From Litomosoides sigmodontis (lineage: Eukaryota > Nematoda > Chromadorea > Rhabditida > Onchocercidae): 64,000 nt of DNA. A program made the translations under genes and the position numbers. The notes beneath the pieces are model-generated. The model had not been told where the DNA came from and did not search any database. It saw only the letters and a program-made list of their open reading frames with translations. Location: contig OY718807.1 of the NCBI GenBank assembly GCA_963070105.1, positions 8,471,983 to 8,535,982 of the forward strand. Direction: 5' to 3'. Shown here in pieces: positions 13,555 through 27,294 of the stretch (positions within the stretch are counted from its first letter, which is position 1; each line of letters starts with the position of its first letter).

Positions 13555-16500
13555 TTATAGAAAGCGTGATAAGTCACTGCGGTACATGGAATCGTAAATA
13601 ATCTGACACGGTCTGCTCTTAAAAGAGAATACTACCAACCTCGAGTCTTGTCGTGAAACTGTCCCCGTATTTCGACGTAGTTCGACTACTTCGCTCATCA
13701 GCTGTTCTAAGGCAAGGCGGCGCTCCTGCAGTATTCGACGATTTTCTTTCTCCTTTTCGTCAAGCTGTAACATAACGTGATTATAATTAACACAAAATTT
13801 CCATGAAAACACGTGACTTTAAATTTTATTCAAAAGTCATACTGAAATTTTATACTAACTTACAAATTTCAAAAATATTTTTCCTTCTTTAATTTTTGTC
13901 TAGAAAAATATTTTAGAACTCTGGATCTGATAAAAGAACAAATAGCAAAGGAACTATGATGCTATACCTATTGTACGATCACATTACTGCTTGAGGTGCT
14001 ATGAACAAAATCAACTAAAAATTTAATTGAATGATTATGAATGAACCAAAACTTCATTATTCGTCATAAAACTAACCTCTGACTGCCGTGCAGCTAACTT
14101 TTCTTCGCGTTCCATCACTTTCTCTTCAAAAACCTGCAAAAAAAAATAATGCGTATGGAGTGGGGAAATGTCATCCTCAATTTATATATGTGAAAATAGA
14201 AAACTAGAAATATCAAAGCAGATTTATTGAAAAACTTACTTTTTCCATGCTACGTTTTCGTTCCTCAAGTTCCTTTTCTTTAATCTGTTTCTCGTGTTCT
14301 AACTGCGTAAAAGGATCTCTAGAACATGATCGATCTCAGAAATGATCTAATATGGAAGACAATAGTTTACTTTCAAAAATATAAACCACGAGACCTCCAT
14401 ATAATAAATTTTACTTCCTGCTATCCCAAATTATATTAACAATCCAATAAATGTATGAATTACTTGACGGTTCTACTTTTTCACTAATGACTCTTCTACT
14501 AAATGCCACTACTTGCTACCGCAAAAAACATTGCACTCAATGCATTCGGAAAGGATATATATCTCGTTATAAGACGTATATAAAAAACAATCCACATAAG
14601 CAGTCGAATAATTATGGATTACCTGTCTACTGCATTCTTCGGTCCTTTGTTCAACTGTCGGTAGCGAAAATTTTCATAATGCACATTCCGGGTTACTGCG
14701 ATTAAATCTATCAAATTCATCCTGAATTTTTTGACCCCTATTATTGCACGATAAATAAAATAATTCTTTGTTAATCTCTGAATCTTAGCAACTGTTTCCT
14801 CATCCTTGCGACAAAGCAGTATCACCTTATGACTGTGTCACGTAAAGCGATGAAGTCGTTGTGTTGCAAATTTTCAACTTCAACTGTGCCCCAGCTGTAG
14901 TCTCTAACGCGATATCGACGTCCACTGACCTCACGAACCTAAAGTATTTGATATTAAAGATCTCTTAGTGTAAAAAAAAGAAAAATATCTTTACAAAGAA
15001 TCAAACAACTACCTGATTGCTACCAACAATAGCAAACGGAAACCGATCGCGAAGAGGTCCAAACTGTTTTTTCTCGTCCTCATCTTCTGTATCCGGAAAT
15101 TTATACAACTTGATGCCATTTTCTTCAATCTCTTTGGCTATCTAAAAAGGTATTGCACAGCAATAATGATAAAAAAAACCCAGTGTGAACGATTTTTGTT
15201 TTTGAGTAAGCTCATTTCCGACCTGGAATAAGCATTAAAACAGTGGGTTAAATAGATTTAACGTATCACGCAACTAAAAAAAAGTTAAACTGCAGCGTTA
15301 TTTTTCAATTCTAAGCACAAAGGTTTTAAATAATTTTGACATACTTGGTTTTTGAAATGCGATAGTTCGCCCACAGTTAAAGTATCAGCTTTTGCAATGA
15401 CCGGGATGACATTGACGCGATCATGAAGTTTCTTCATTATTTCAATATCGAGCTGTTTTAACCTGGAGTCAATAATCTGTTCAACCATTAAAAACCTTTG
15501 AAAACTCAGAAATCCATATTCTGGAATTTAATTGAACCACATTATTAACATGAATAACGAATATAACATTTGTAAGCCACATGAAGCATAGATTCCATAT
15601 TTTTTATTAAATACTTGAACTTAATTTGGCTAGCGGCACTATTTTTGTTTAAAAATCTACAAGCAAAATCTACAAACCCATGTCCAGTTGGGCTTATGAA
15701 GTATAGGCAGAGATGCACGCGCTTATCAGGAATTGTTGCTGCACGTTCAATTTTAGTCTCTTCCGAAAAATAATCCAAATACTTTTTCTCGATGTAATTT
15801 ACGATTGGCTCCCAGCTGCAAGTTATAGAATCTTAATGGCCTATTTGATATCTTAAAAAACGGCAATATTACAAATCCCGATAACACTGCCTAGACTTTC
15901 AGGGCAGTGTAATTTCACACTAATATTCATCAGTACACTTAACATTCTACCCGTCCATAAATAAATAATATAAAGATTTCCTTTGAGATACGAAAGACAA
16001 TTCCATATCTAGAAATTCCATAAGTAAACAGAAACTATTTTTTCAGTTGCACAGTGTGCAGGAAAAACAAAACACGTCATGAGTGCCATTAATATTTGAC
16101 GTTACGAATCTAATATGACAAATATAGGTGTAAATTAGAACATTGTGAACATATGAAATCACACGCTAAAATATGATTTTTCTCTGAATTATTCAAACAA
16201 AGAAATCACTAACCATTTGCTATTATCTACTGCATCACCAAAACCTGGGCAATCCACCAATGTAAGGTTCAAAGTTACACCATTCTCCACTAAACGTACG
16301 GTTTTCTCTTCAATTTGAACTGTTGGTGGAATGCGTCGGTGTTGCGTATCCAGATTGTTAACTTCCGTACAAAATAAGGAATTGATAAATGTAGACTTAC
16401 CAAGACCGGAGCAACCTGCAATACAAAATAATGCTTTTAAAAACCAGCTGCTTCCCGTTAGTAGTGTAATGCAGTGTCCCGGCCGTTACAAATAATGGAT

Positions 16501-16955
16501 ACAAAATTGACAAAACTTTAAATTGATAGGTCGTTTAAATTTTACATTTATTACTTAAGATCACGGAAACATGACTACGCTACTAGGGCACGAAATATAC
16601 ATTCAGATGGACAACTGTCCATATTAAAATAGTGTAATTTCACGGCACACATTATATACAGCAAATTCCCTACATTCATCTACCAATATAACTAATATCA
16701 AATGATCGATCTTGACCAATTCTATCAGAAAAACAGTCATAATTTCTTTTTAAATCTGCTATAATCGATAAAGCCGAACATACCAACAACCATCAGTGTA
16801 AACTCAAAACCGTTTTTGATAGCGCGTCGAAATACTTGATTGGGGAAGTTAGCAAAACCGACATAGCTATGGGCATCTTTCAGTTTCGAACCATTTAGCG
16901 ATTTCTCAGATAAAACCGAACTATTTGTGTCGACTTGCATCATTGTAGAAAGCAA
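13555..16955 (-). CDS. septin, GTP-binding cytoskeletal protein
   Basis: Ten exons on the minus strand: 16955-16784, 16415-16214, 15815-15678, 15462-15345, 15141-15013, 14938-14826, 14721-14623, 14318-14240, 14133-14077, 13764-13555. All phases agree and give about 438 residues, normal for a septin. The protein opens with the septin polybasic region before the GTPase ([20 protein letters not shown]). Then come the P-loop GCSGLGKST (about residue 57), the G3 motif DCPGFGD, the G4 motif AKAD, the septin unique element (for example [17 protein letters not shown] and NVHYENFR), and a C-terminal coiled coil rich in E, K and R. Septins assemble into hetero-oligomeric filaments at the cleavage furrow and cell cortex. 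The P-loop has Cys where most septins have Glu. The last exon could alternatively splice at a GTTGG before the final 28 codons. AATAAA on the minus strand follows the stop by about 20 bases. Confidence 0.93.
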
Positions 16956-17270
16956 AACGGTGATTGAAAAAGGTTGTCTTCCTAAAATTTAATACTTTAT
17001 TCGGATCAATTATCTCGTCAGCAATTTAGTACTACATTTCACACAGAATTTCATTCAGCATTGATGTGCTCCAATAGATTTAATATAAAATTTCGTCATA
17101 ACATCCCACACTAACTAGCGTGTTCTTTACGTGGTATTCTGTTATTTAACAAACTTCACCCATCACACTACCATATTACAACATATTTATACAATAATTT
17201 CAGATAGCGATGCATGAGATCAAAGCATCACAGCACACAACCTTAACCGTCTTTTTATAAAATTCTACCA

Positions 17271-17365
17271 GTATCTAATCATAAATAATCATAATCTAAT
17301 CATAAATAAGTATCTAATCATAAATAATCATAATCTAATCATAAAGTATCTAATCATAAATCATC
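17271..17365. repeat. tandem repeat of about 38 bp, 2.5 copies
   Basis: The unit starts GTATCTAATCATAAATAATC and is built from the shorter word TAATCATAA. Copies start at 17271, 17310 and 17346, the last being truncated. Confidence 0.85.
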
Positions 17366-19138
17366 ACTTAACATGCAATCCTCCATTAACATTCCTACTA
17401 AATGTGAAATACAATTTTGTCATTTCATCGATAATTTTGGTGGCATTTGTAGTTTCACCTTTCACCTCTGCAAACGTCAAATATTTTAATTTTTGGATAA
17501 AAATTCGTTTAGATGACTGCAGTCACTCATCCAAATATTTAGAACAATTCCTTTGTATGATTACAGCAGTATTTGCAGCAATCGATCTAACTGTCACAGC
17601 TATTCATTTAATGATTGAAACAATTCCTTAATACTACAACGACCAATTCATATCCACGTACTGTTCTCACGTACCAACAAATATGCAAAAATAGCTCCGC
17701 ACAATCCGAGGAGGTATGCGTGCGTGACTAGACTTAATCCATAATGTCGCGTCACTCACACCCCTTTTTGCGAGTTCGGGCAGCCGTGAAGTACTAGCTT
17801 GACTGTTTCGCTTGAAGTGTTCGGAGAGACGGCGGAAATGAGATTTTACTGAATTAAAATTATCGCAAATTAGCTAATGCAATTAGCTAATTCATATCAC
17901 AAATTAACTAATTAGGCCATTTTGGCTTTTCGAACAAAACATGAATTCTGTCTTTATGGATAGCTGAACAAAATTTTGGATTACAGCAAATATTTCTTAA
18001 TAATAAAAAATTGTCAATTATAAGTTTCAAAACGAATTTGTTTAAACAAAAAAACGAATATTAGCTAATTCATCGTTTAATAACTGAAATTCTTAGCAAA
18101 TTTCGACAAAAATTAATTAATATTTGTTTGTTAAGGTGGAAAATTAGGTTTTATTGCTTCTCCTTATCACTTATTATTCTTATTATTATTATCATTTTCA
18201 CTCTATAAAGTGAATTATCGTATGTTCAGAATTCTACGAAACTACAGCGTTTTAACTTTAGGAAAAAAAACCAAAGTATCTAGCAAATTTTGTGAGCAAA
18301 AATAAATTTCAAAAAAAAGAAAAGTTTAAATGAAACAAAATATCTCAAGAGGAGCAATGTACTTTTTGTCTTTAGAAGTTTAACTTTTACGAGACCTTTT
18401 TTCATTTATAATTTCCTGCAAATTTCATTTCTGCGATTTATTCATTTTGTGGTTTCTCATCAATTTGATTGGTTCATTTCAATGTGTAATATGTTAAAGT
18501 TAAAATTTGAAAATATACGTCTAATATGTGCAAATTAAATTTTTTAAAAGTATCTTTGCAATATTAGCAAAATAAAAAGGTTCACGTAATTTGCATCCCT
18601 CGAATATTAGTAAAAATGTTAAGCAATATTATTTTGAATTTATCTTTAAACAACATAGACTTTGTAGTCAACTTATTTTGATCAGTTAGCAATCGATTGC
18701 ATCATTTCTGTCCTTCTTCCTCTCCCTCTCTCTCTCTCTCTCTCTCCTTTCAAGAGTAAGTTAGTTGAGTGCAGCTGGATAATGTCAGTTGCTACAAATT
18801 AGAACTGAGGCATTTTGAACAAACAGACAGGTGTGGTTGAGGTGGACGAGTGACCGATGGATGCAATCAAATGAATTAGTTTAGTCGTAGTTACCTACCG
18901 CTGCATGACTACAAGGAGTAATGTAGTGGAATTGAGCTAACATCTAATTCAAATGCATTTCACAAGATGAACTTAGGACGGTGCACGAGAATGATAAATT
19001 TCGTTAACTTTAAAGAGAATAGAGAAAGTGCGCTATCGTCAAAGGATGGATGGATCGGTGATGTTGCGGTTGTGAGGGGTTTGCTGCAGGAGGTGCTGTA
19101 ATGTGTTGTTGCTACGTTGCTTCATCACTTAACTCTTC

Positions 19139-19140
<2 letters not shown>

Positions 19141-19168
<28 letters not shown>
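19141..19168. repeat. GA microsatellite near gene start
   Basis: A nearly pure GA dinucleotide tract lies about 50 bases upstream of the proposed start codon of the calponin-like gene. GA tracts close to promoters can bind GAGA-type factors in animals, but no such role is shown here. Confidence 0.8.
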
Positions 19169-19169
<1 letters not shown>

Positions 19170-19216
19170 TCTTCTTGAAGTGAGAAGATAAGATCGGACA
19201 AGCATTTCTGATAGCA

Positions 19217-22200
19217 ATGGATGGGAGCAACGAAGCAGAGGTCTTGTTATTTCATTCATTTAATCTTTTTTTTTAAAAAAAATTCATTCATAATTTTAAA
19301 TTTAGGTAGCAAACGATTTAATTTGAAAAAGAAATAGTTTGATAATTTTTTAAATTCGTAATTTGGGAAAAAATAAGGTATTTTTGAAAGGTTAAGTTTT
19401 TATATTTCATATAATAATTCTCATTTGAAATAATAATAATTCTCCGCTGGATGCATCTTTTGAATCTTACTAATGAGTGTTATCATAAAGTGCTCCAGGA
19501 AAACTGCGCCCACAACGTAAAATGAAAGTTCATCATCGGAATTCACATTATCGAAATAAAATAAGCAGATCGGTTGACAGTCAATTCTTCCAGTAAATTT
19601 TATTTGAGTAAATTGAGCACATACTCGATTATCCATGATATCAGTGTTTCAACAATTATTGAATTGAAATATTAAAATGAAACTTTCAAGGTAGAGGTAT
19701 CGGATGAGGATTTGGAAGATGAGCAGGATGAGGGAGAGGATGAGGAGGAGGAGGTGGAAGAGGACGAGGAAATAGAATGTGAACTTGTCTCCGATACGGA
19801 AGAGAAGTTGGAAACGAAGCTTACTGATAAATCACCGGATGCTTCTCCCAAACACTCCGAGAGAAATCAATCAACTTCAGATGCTTCTCCCGACAATAAT
19901 GCTAAGGTTCCATATTAATTCTTGCCTCATTTTTTGAGTTAAATTTTCATCTTTAATTTTTGAAAAATTTCCAAGGACGTATAATTTCTTCTAGTGATTT
20001 TAGTAAGTGTAATAAACAGAGTGATACAAAATATCAATTAATTCATTACCTAATGAAGCAGTAGTTGTAGTATGTCGTGGAAAGTACATGGAAAGATGTT
20101 CGTTTATTTCTGTAATTTATCAATTAACTTCATTTTGATGCTAATTTCCTTCATCTATTCGCTTTATGAAATATTTAATGAAATTTGCATGAATTTTCAA
20201 TTTTCCACAGTACGGTAGTGTGAAGAATTCATATTTTTGATACGAATCTCGAAATATTTACTTTTCATAGAACGATAAAACGCACAAGCACATTCATCAA
20301 GCATTAGTTCCCTTTCATTCACAGCATGTTGGAAGAGGCTGTAAAGTGAATTTGAAAAAGCTTTTTAAAAATTGAAAACAAAAACCTATTCCCAGCAATG
20401 TGCTTTCTTCTCGTTTTTTTTTAAATAGTTTAATCGGTTTATTTCAACAATCTTTTATTTTAATGTGGTAAGTGGTCATTTCGTCGCCAATATATCGCTG
20501 TCTATTTACGAAATTATTCAAAAATTTGCCAAGAGAGAATTTGAATTGAAATATCTCCCATGAAGATTTTGCAAATTCGAATTATGAAAGCTTTGACAGT
20601 GTGACTCGAAGAAAGTGACGAAATTTTATTTCACACTTTTATTCCGTAAATAATTTTTAAATCATTTTGATAGTTCAGGACGAAGCGGAGAAAGACGATT
20701 TGGACGATGAACTGGAGCCCGACGAAGTTCCGCCATCCTGGAAGTTTCCAAAGCCAAAGCACGATATTCGATTCAACGAAACATCACCAACTGGTAAAAA
20801 ACCAAAGCCAAAAACGTTGCCGGAAAAAGATCCAGAAAGACCTGCTAGTAAAAAACCAATTGGGCTAAGAAGTGAAGAAGAACCGGAAAAATCCGATGAG
20901 GAGTTTGATTCAGAGCTGGTTTCAGCTCCTACATCGAAGAAACCAAATCTCAAGTTGAAAGATCCAGAGGATGCAGAACTCGATGAATCAGATGCCGAAC
21001 CGGATGATGAAGAGTTGGAACCAGAATTGGTTTCATCCCCTACATCAAGAAGACCAAATCTCCAATTGAAGGATCCGGCAGATGCAAAACCGAAACGCAA
21101 ACCAAGGGCAAAATCGAATGAATCAGATGCCGAACCGGATGATGAAGAGTTGGAACCGGAATTGGTTTCAGCTCCTACATCGAGAAAACCAAATCTCAAA
21201 TTAAAGGATCCAGCAGATGCAAAACCGAAACGCAAACCAAAGGCAAAATCGAATGAATCAAATACCGAACCGGATGATGAAGAGTTGGAACCGGAATTCG
21301 TTTCGGCCCCTGCATCAAAAAAACCGAATCTCAAACTGAAGGATCCGGAGAGTGCAGAACCTAATGAATCAGATGCTGAACCGGATGATGAAGAGTGTGA
21401 ACCAGAATTGATTTCGGAGGTTCCTACAGCTCCTGTTCCCAAACCCAAGAAACATAAATCTGGAAAACCAAAAGTTCCAGCAACTAAATCCAAAAATCCC
21501 AAAGATAAGTTGCGCAGTCCTGAGCTGGAAACTCATGCTACATTACCATTATCGAAGAAAAGAACAAATGATGAGGAGGAAGGTGAACCGGAGGAACCGG
21601 ATGAGAACTCGGAACCAACTTTTGATGCTCAAGATGTAACCGCCGAAAATGAGGTATTATTAATTTCCAGTTAATTCTTCAAAGCAAAATCATCAACTAC
21701 TGCAAGGACATTTTTTTTTTATTGTAATTTCAGCTAATCTCTCAATTTCCCTCCACCTCCTCTCTCACTACCACCACTGAACCGAAAATTGTTTTTTTCT
21801 GATTTTCAAACATTTGATAAGTAATGAAATAAATTTCTAGCCTGAGGGCAATAAAAATGCATCGCGGAAGAAGCGATCGAAGCAGAAAAAGGTTAGTTCA
21901 CACGGAATAGGAATTGCTATTATTCCATTCATCAACCGATCCCATTCACCGTTTCACTTTACCTCCTAACTTTTTCCTCACTCACTGCAAAACATTTCAA
22001 TTAAATTTCAAAACTGATACAGCCCACCATTGTTTCGCTAATTAATTCACAAACGAATTTCTTCATGACAATGACTTCCGAACTTCTTCTTGCCTACACA
22101 CACCTAAGTACAGTCATTTACCTCCTAAGAGGACATATCCTCGCCCAATCTGTCAATTTCTCTCTACGTGAAAAGCAGTAAACGCATACTGTTAGCTTTT

Positions 22201-24864
22201 TCCGACTTCATAACTGTTAACTTTTAGAAGAAACGGAAGCCGCAATGGATTCCGCCGCCTAGAACACCACCGGAACCATATGAAATGCCACCGGAAGAGA
22301 AGAAATTAGCCGAAAGACTTAAAGAAGAAGGAATTCCACCAACACAACGATATGCTAGAAAACTACAACATTCGTAAAATATTTAATCCATTTATTACAC
22401 AATACAATTCCATCAAACTTTCACATTTATAATTTCATTTTAGATGTAATTATCAACTTTTCAAATTTAAGAGATGTTATCATTCCGTTCGAAATACCTT
22501 GGGAGAATGCGCCTGCATTGCAAACACAGGCGGGTATGGGCGCATTTGGACATACACGAGATGCGAACATCAAGATTAATCAAGGTTCCAAGCCTTTGGT
22601 GCAGGTGCGCCTTCTCAATTAGCAATTTACTGAATTATAACTGAGGGGGAAAAAAACGCTTTATTATGTTAAAAAGAAAAACGGTAAAAAAACTTTTTCA
22701 TGCTGCTGCACTTGAATCAACTTAAAAATCATTCCGGTTTTCCGAAAAGTTCTTCTGTACAACTAAAATAAGATTTCCTAATACTATTCCCTCTTTCAAT
22801 TTATTCACTTTTGACTCAGCAAATTTTCTCCTTTCAACATTTGCAATTTAACGAATCATTGGAAATTTCCGGATCGCTTTTTCAACTTTTTTTTTTCTTT
22901 AAATAACATTTTAACAATGCAACAATAATACAAAATGGTGAACCATTCTTTCCATACGTCTCTTCCGCATGACCCAAAAAAGGAGCATACCCAACAATTT
23001 TACAAAATTTAGTTTGAGCATTTTCACAATGCGACAGGATATCTGCGTAGCATTCCTGAGCTAAAATCCCGTGCAATAGGGACTGGATATTAAAATGAAT
23101 AATTAAAATTTAATTTACGTATTTAATTTGTGTTCTTTTTTTGAAAAGAAGATTATCCCTGTAATTAATGATTTGATTTTCGAAGTGCATTTAGGGTGAT
23201 CTTCATTCGGAAACACTCATCCCACTCTTTTCACGATCAATTGGCGATAATCGTTACGGTATGCTACCGTTTGGATCTTATCGACGGAACGTATCAGACG
23301 TCATTGACAATCATAAATTCAATGACTCGAAGGTGTAATGAAAATTCTTTTTTTTTGGAAAATTTCCACATTTAACAAAAATTTAAAAAGCAATCAAATT
23401 AATTGAAAATGATTTTGCTGTTATCAAAATTTTCAACATGCAATCCGTGAATGAAATTCCATTGATTATCCTGAAATTTCTAGACATTTAAAAATTTTGA
23501 TGTAAATTTTTGATTGAAAAAAAGAGAGCTGAACTTGTTATTTGAGCTCAAAGAAAGTGATCGTTTTATTCCAAAATTTATGCAAGGTGCAGTACAGCCA
23601 AACAATGCCGAAACATTATTTGGCCAAATTCGCAATCAGGTAATTTGTAAATTTTTTTTTTCACAAAATTATTATTACTGCTAAAGCCATGCTCTCTGAT
23701 CTAATAAGCTAGTACGACGAAGGTTTTTGAGTTTGAAATTTTGCAACACACTGAACTGAACTCATTTTGATCGTGTTAATTAAAATAGATAGTTTGAATC
23801 TAAAAATAAAAGAAATTGAAAAAAATGAAACCGAAAAAAGAAATAAAAAATTAAAATCCAAAAAATCTAATTCAATAGGATGGATTAATCCGGAAGATTT
23901 TTTAGATTTACTTCTGAAAAAGGGAAAGAATGTTATTTGCAAAATTGCTCGAAAATTTTTTAGACAACACAAGTGAAATATTTGGACTATATGTCACCGA
24001 CGTGTGATCCAGGCTCGCACACTTTCATCAGTCGTCAATTTGCGCCCGCACTAACTGATAAAGCTGGCAGTTGCATCATCGATAGACGACGAAATGTTAT
24101 AACTAATGCGCAGGTTGTCAAACTTCGTTTCCACCAGCAAATGATTCATATCACTTCTGTTGAAATGAAGCGCAATTTTCTATCAGTGAAATCAAAGATT
24201 ACTCAACCTTTTAACATACTTTCATGAAATGAAATTGGAGTTTCAGATTGCAGTGGTTAATTTTAAAGTGAATTTTTAGGACAATGGACAGGATATTGGT
24301 GTGTTCGATCGCGCATCTGAATCAATTATGCCGCTTCTTTTCAACGTTCAAGATATCAATCTCAAAAGTGGAACGGATTTTGGTGCTTTTCGACCGTTGA
24401 TCAGTGAATCGGAAGGTGGTATTAGGATGAATTTAACTGATGAGATTAAATGCAAACTTATTGTTCCATATCAGGTTAACTCTTTGTTCAACATTTAAAA
24501 TTATTTCTAAATAATCTTTTGAGCTCAATTTTTTTAATTTAATAACATATATACATACATGTTTATAAATATATGTGAAGTGAGAAAACTAAAGTGCATA
24601 AATATGACTTCATAGAATGAAAGGACATTTTTCATTGTCCTTTCCTTTTTCCTCCTCATCTTCCCTCTCTGCCTCATTCTCTCTCTCTCCTTTCTTCCTA
24701 TTCCTCTTTTACTCATTCGTACCTTCGAATTTTACTGAAAAATTTTTCTGCTTATTCTTACTGATTTAAAAATGAAAATAAATTAAACAATTGTACATAA
24801 ATATTAATATTTAAATTTCAAACTTTTTTGTAATTTTCAGACAGCGCCATCACTTGTACAATGA
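19217..24864 (+). CDS. acidic Pro/Glu/Lys repeat protein with calponin-like repeats
   Basis: Eleven exons: 19217-19240, 19691-19906, 20679-21653, 21841-21891, 22228-22373, 22472-22604, 23195-23332, 23529-23639, 23964-24113, 24280-24474, 24841-24864. The phases agree and give about 720 residues. Residues 9-80 are strongly acidic. Exon 3 (325 codons) is disordered and rich in P, E, K and D, with about four 30-46-residue repeats (for example EPDDEELEPELVSAPTS, then KKPNLKLKDP). The C-terminal 300 residues carry short degenerate repeats such as GMGAFGHTRD, GMLPFGSYRRN and DFGAFRPLI that resemble calponin or CLIK-type actin-binding repeats of nematodes. A muscle or actin-filament role is inferred. 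The start follows a TTTCTGATAG trans-splice-like site by two bases. The first two donors (GTCTTG, GTTCCA) are weak, as is the acceptor of exon 8, so the 5' end is least certain. Confidence 0.72.
20889..21420 (+). repeat. coding tandem repeats in acidic gene
   Basis: Within exon 3, a unit encoding DAEPDDEELEPELVSAPTSRKPNLKLKDPADAK recurs with high similarity at the DNA level. Copies with the GATGATGAAGAGTTGGAACC word start near 21003, 21135 and 21270, and a diverged copy lies at about 21380. One half-unit near 20900 has a shorter spacing. The strong DNA identity suggests recent duplication or ongoing homogenisation by recombination. Confidence 0.85.
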
Positions 24865-25155
24865 TTGAACACACAACTTCAGCAAATTATTTTTGGAATT
24901 ATTTACTAAATTCAGTAAATGAGTTCTTATTCATTTGTATGTATTAGTTGTATCCTTTGATCCGCTATCTCTTTTTGTTACGTAAAAGTTAATTGAAATA
25001 TTTTAAATGAGCTAATTTACTCCATTATTACATCAATGTATGCTTACATCAGCGTGATAAGTGCAATTTGATTGTGGAAGAAAAAAATACGAAAGTGCAA
25101 TGCAAATAAAACGATTGCATGATATTGTTGTTTCTTTAACAATAAAATGACCAGT

Positions 25156-25195
25156 AGCAGTGGTAGTAGTAGTAGTAGCAGTAGTAGTAGTGGAA
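25156..25195. repeat. GTA/GCA trinucleotide tract
   Basis: Impure (GTA)n with GCA and GTG variants, about 13 units. Confidence 0.85.
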
Positions 25196-27250
25196 GAAAT
25201 AATTATGATTGAATTTACTTTCGAATTTCTCACTCGGAAATTTAGCTTTTGAAATTTTGTTAAATGGTGAATAAGACTTCAACAGACTTCAACATGCAAT
25301 TCAATTAATAGCCGCCGATAGTGATAGTCATTAAATTACATTTTGCTTTTCTATTTTGCAGTTATTCATTGAATCGATGATCGATTTGTTTCTCATCCAA
25401 TGTGTGGACCGTTAACTGAGAGTGAATTGAAGAAGTAACTTTGAAATGAACCTGAAATTGTTAAATTGTCCTTTTCAAAGCAAACTCTAACCGCTTTACT
25501 TCTTACCGCTGGAGGAAAAAATCGGGGCAACAATATGTGTCATTTTTATTTTCAAACATTTAATTGGCAAAAAGGTTTAGCACTTTGCTGAAAGGCCAAT
25601 TATTCTTCCAGCAATCGTTAATTGCTGCGAAAAAAAAATAAATAAAATAAAATTTAACTTTTCTCTAAAATCTAAATTGCCTCTTCAATAGCTTGCGGAA
25701 TGGTATTCTTCATTCGATCAATATTTTTAAGACAAATTTACTTTGAATTTTCCAGGAAAAAAACCTTTTTTTGTGAAAAAAAAAACTATTATTTTAAGTT
25801 CATTTCCCATTCATTCCTAACACTTCAAGCTCAACAGTCATTATGAAAAAAATTTCAAAATTGAAACAAGATTGAAATGATAAATTTTTGATGCAATAAA
25901 ATGGTAAAATTTGAAAAACGACGATCAGTAAAAATAGTATGATTGTCGAAGAGGAACAATGAAGTGATGAATTTGTTGAAATGCACCATCGCACAACCAC
26001 CAAGCAGTCATTTCGATTCACAAAACAAAATTTTGATGGATTTTCCCTCCTCCTCCTCCTCCTACGCACAGAGATAAATACGTAAATGTTAATGATTGAA
26101 CGCTCTCAATCGACCTATATCTCCTCCTTGTCACGTTTGCTTTATTTCATCTGATTTTTTTCAATGAATCGTATCCTAGAATTTCAGAAATTTCAAATAA
26201 ATAATGCTACCATACTAATGATCAATGCAAATAGCTAAATTTAATTTTTTTTAAATAAATTTTCAGTTGGATGTTGTCACAATATGGCAGAAAAAAATAT
26301 TAATTTTAGGTGTCACTTCACACAATGATCATGCTACTATCCATTTTTGGAAAAAATTTTACTAACATTTCCACCACGTAGTGGACGAAGAGAACAGTTT
26401 GCAGTTAGGTGGAAACATTTGAATTAAAATTGAAATTCAATAACGGAAAGAAGTTTTTGCAAGACTTTTGATGATAACTGTTAATGATTATCGGTGTATT
26501 TTTGGAAATATCAGTTTTTGAAATAATTTTGCTAATTTTAAAGCGGTAAGGAAAAAGAAAAAGGAAAAAAGTGGATATGACAAGAGAGATATGACAATGT
26601 TGCGCAAGATTTTGAAGTGCTTAAATTGCAAAAAATTTTAGAAAAATTTAATTTGAGAGATTTAATTTCACATCCTAACTTTTTTTTTAATTTGTCAAAA
26701 AATTACTGAGTAAATATTCTTTTACACCATTTTAAATTATGCAAACAAAGTGTTTCATTTAAATTTATTTTTCGCTTTTCACTCTCTTGCATTTTCAATC
26801 ATTTTATTCTTGCACTGTGAAAGGAGGCAATGAATGAAACAAACGATTACGCATAGAAATGCAAATTCACTGGTGACCACGATGTGATCAAAGGTCATTT
26901 GTAACTTGAGAAATTTTTTTGCATTTCTCACATTATTTACCATCGTACTTGCATTGTGAATTTTATTTTGAATATCAATTGATTGAAAATTTTTCAATTT
27001 CTGTTAAAATTTAATGTTCATCTTAAAATTATTCATTTAGCTAGAAAAAGCAATCTGAAATTCTACAAAGAAAAACACTCAATTTAATTTATTTCACTCT
27101 GAACATTACTCTTCATTTCATACGTCATAGCTGATCAAAAATCATTTAAAACAACGAATGCCGAAATATTCCACAAAAAAAAAAACTAAAATTGCATCAA
27201 CAAAGAGAGGGAGAGAGAGGGGGAGAGAGAGACAAAAAAAAGTCCATCAT

Positions 27251-27257
<7 letters not shown>

Positions 27258-27294
<37 letters not shown>
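27258..27294. repeat. 37-base T homopolymer
   Basis: Uninterrupted run of T's just after a GA/GGGAGA tract. A run of this length is prone to sequencing and assembly error, so its true length is uncertain. It may be a retroposon tail on the opposite strand, but no element body was recognised next to it. Confidence 0.85.

Larger units (their letters stand above)
16956..19216. other. intergenic region between divergent genes
   Basis: Upstream region shared by the minus-strand septin gene and the plus-strand calponin-like gene, so promoters of both are expected here. It holds a 36-38 bp tandem repeat at 17271-17365, a CT tract at 18723-18747 and a GA tract at 19141-19168. A GC-richer part at about 17690-17830 and 18740-19140 may contain promoter or 5' untranslated sequence. 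No TATA box or other element was identified with confidence. Confidence 0.5.

Noticed and set aside
20675..21502. 275-codon open frame on the minus strand opposite the acidic repeat exon
   Set aside because: It is a shadow of the plus-strand repeats. The plus frame has clean splice boundaries and continues in phase into ten other exons.
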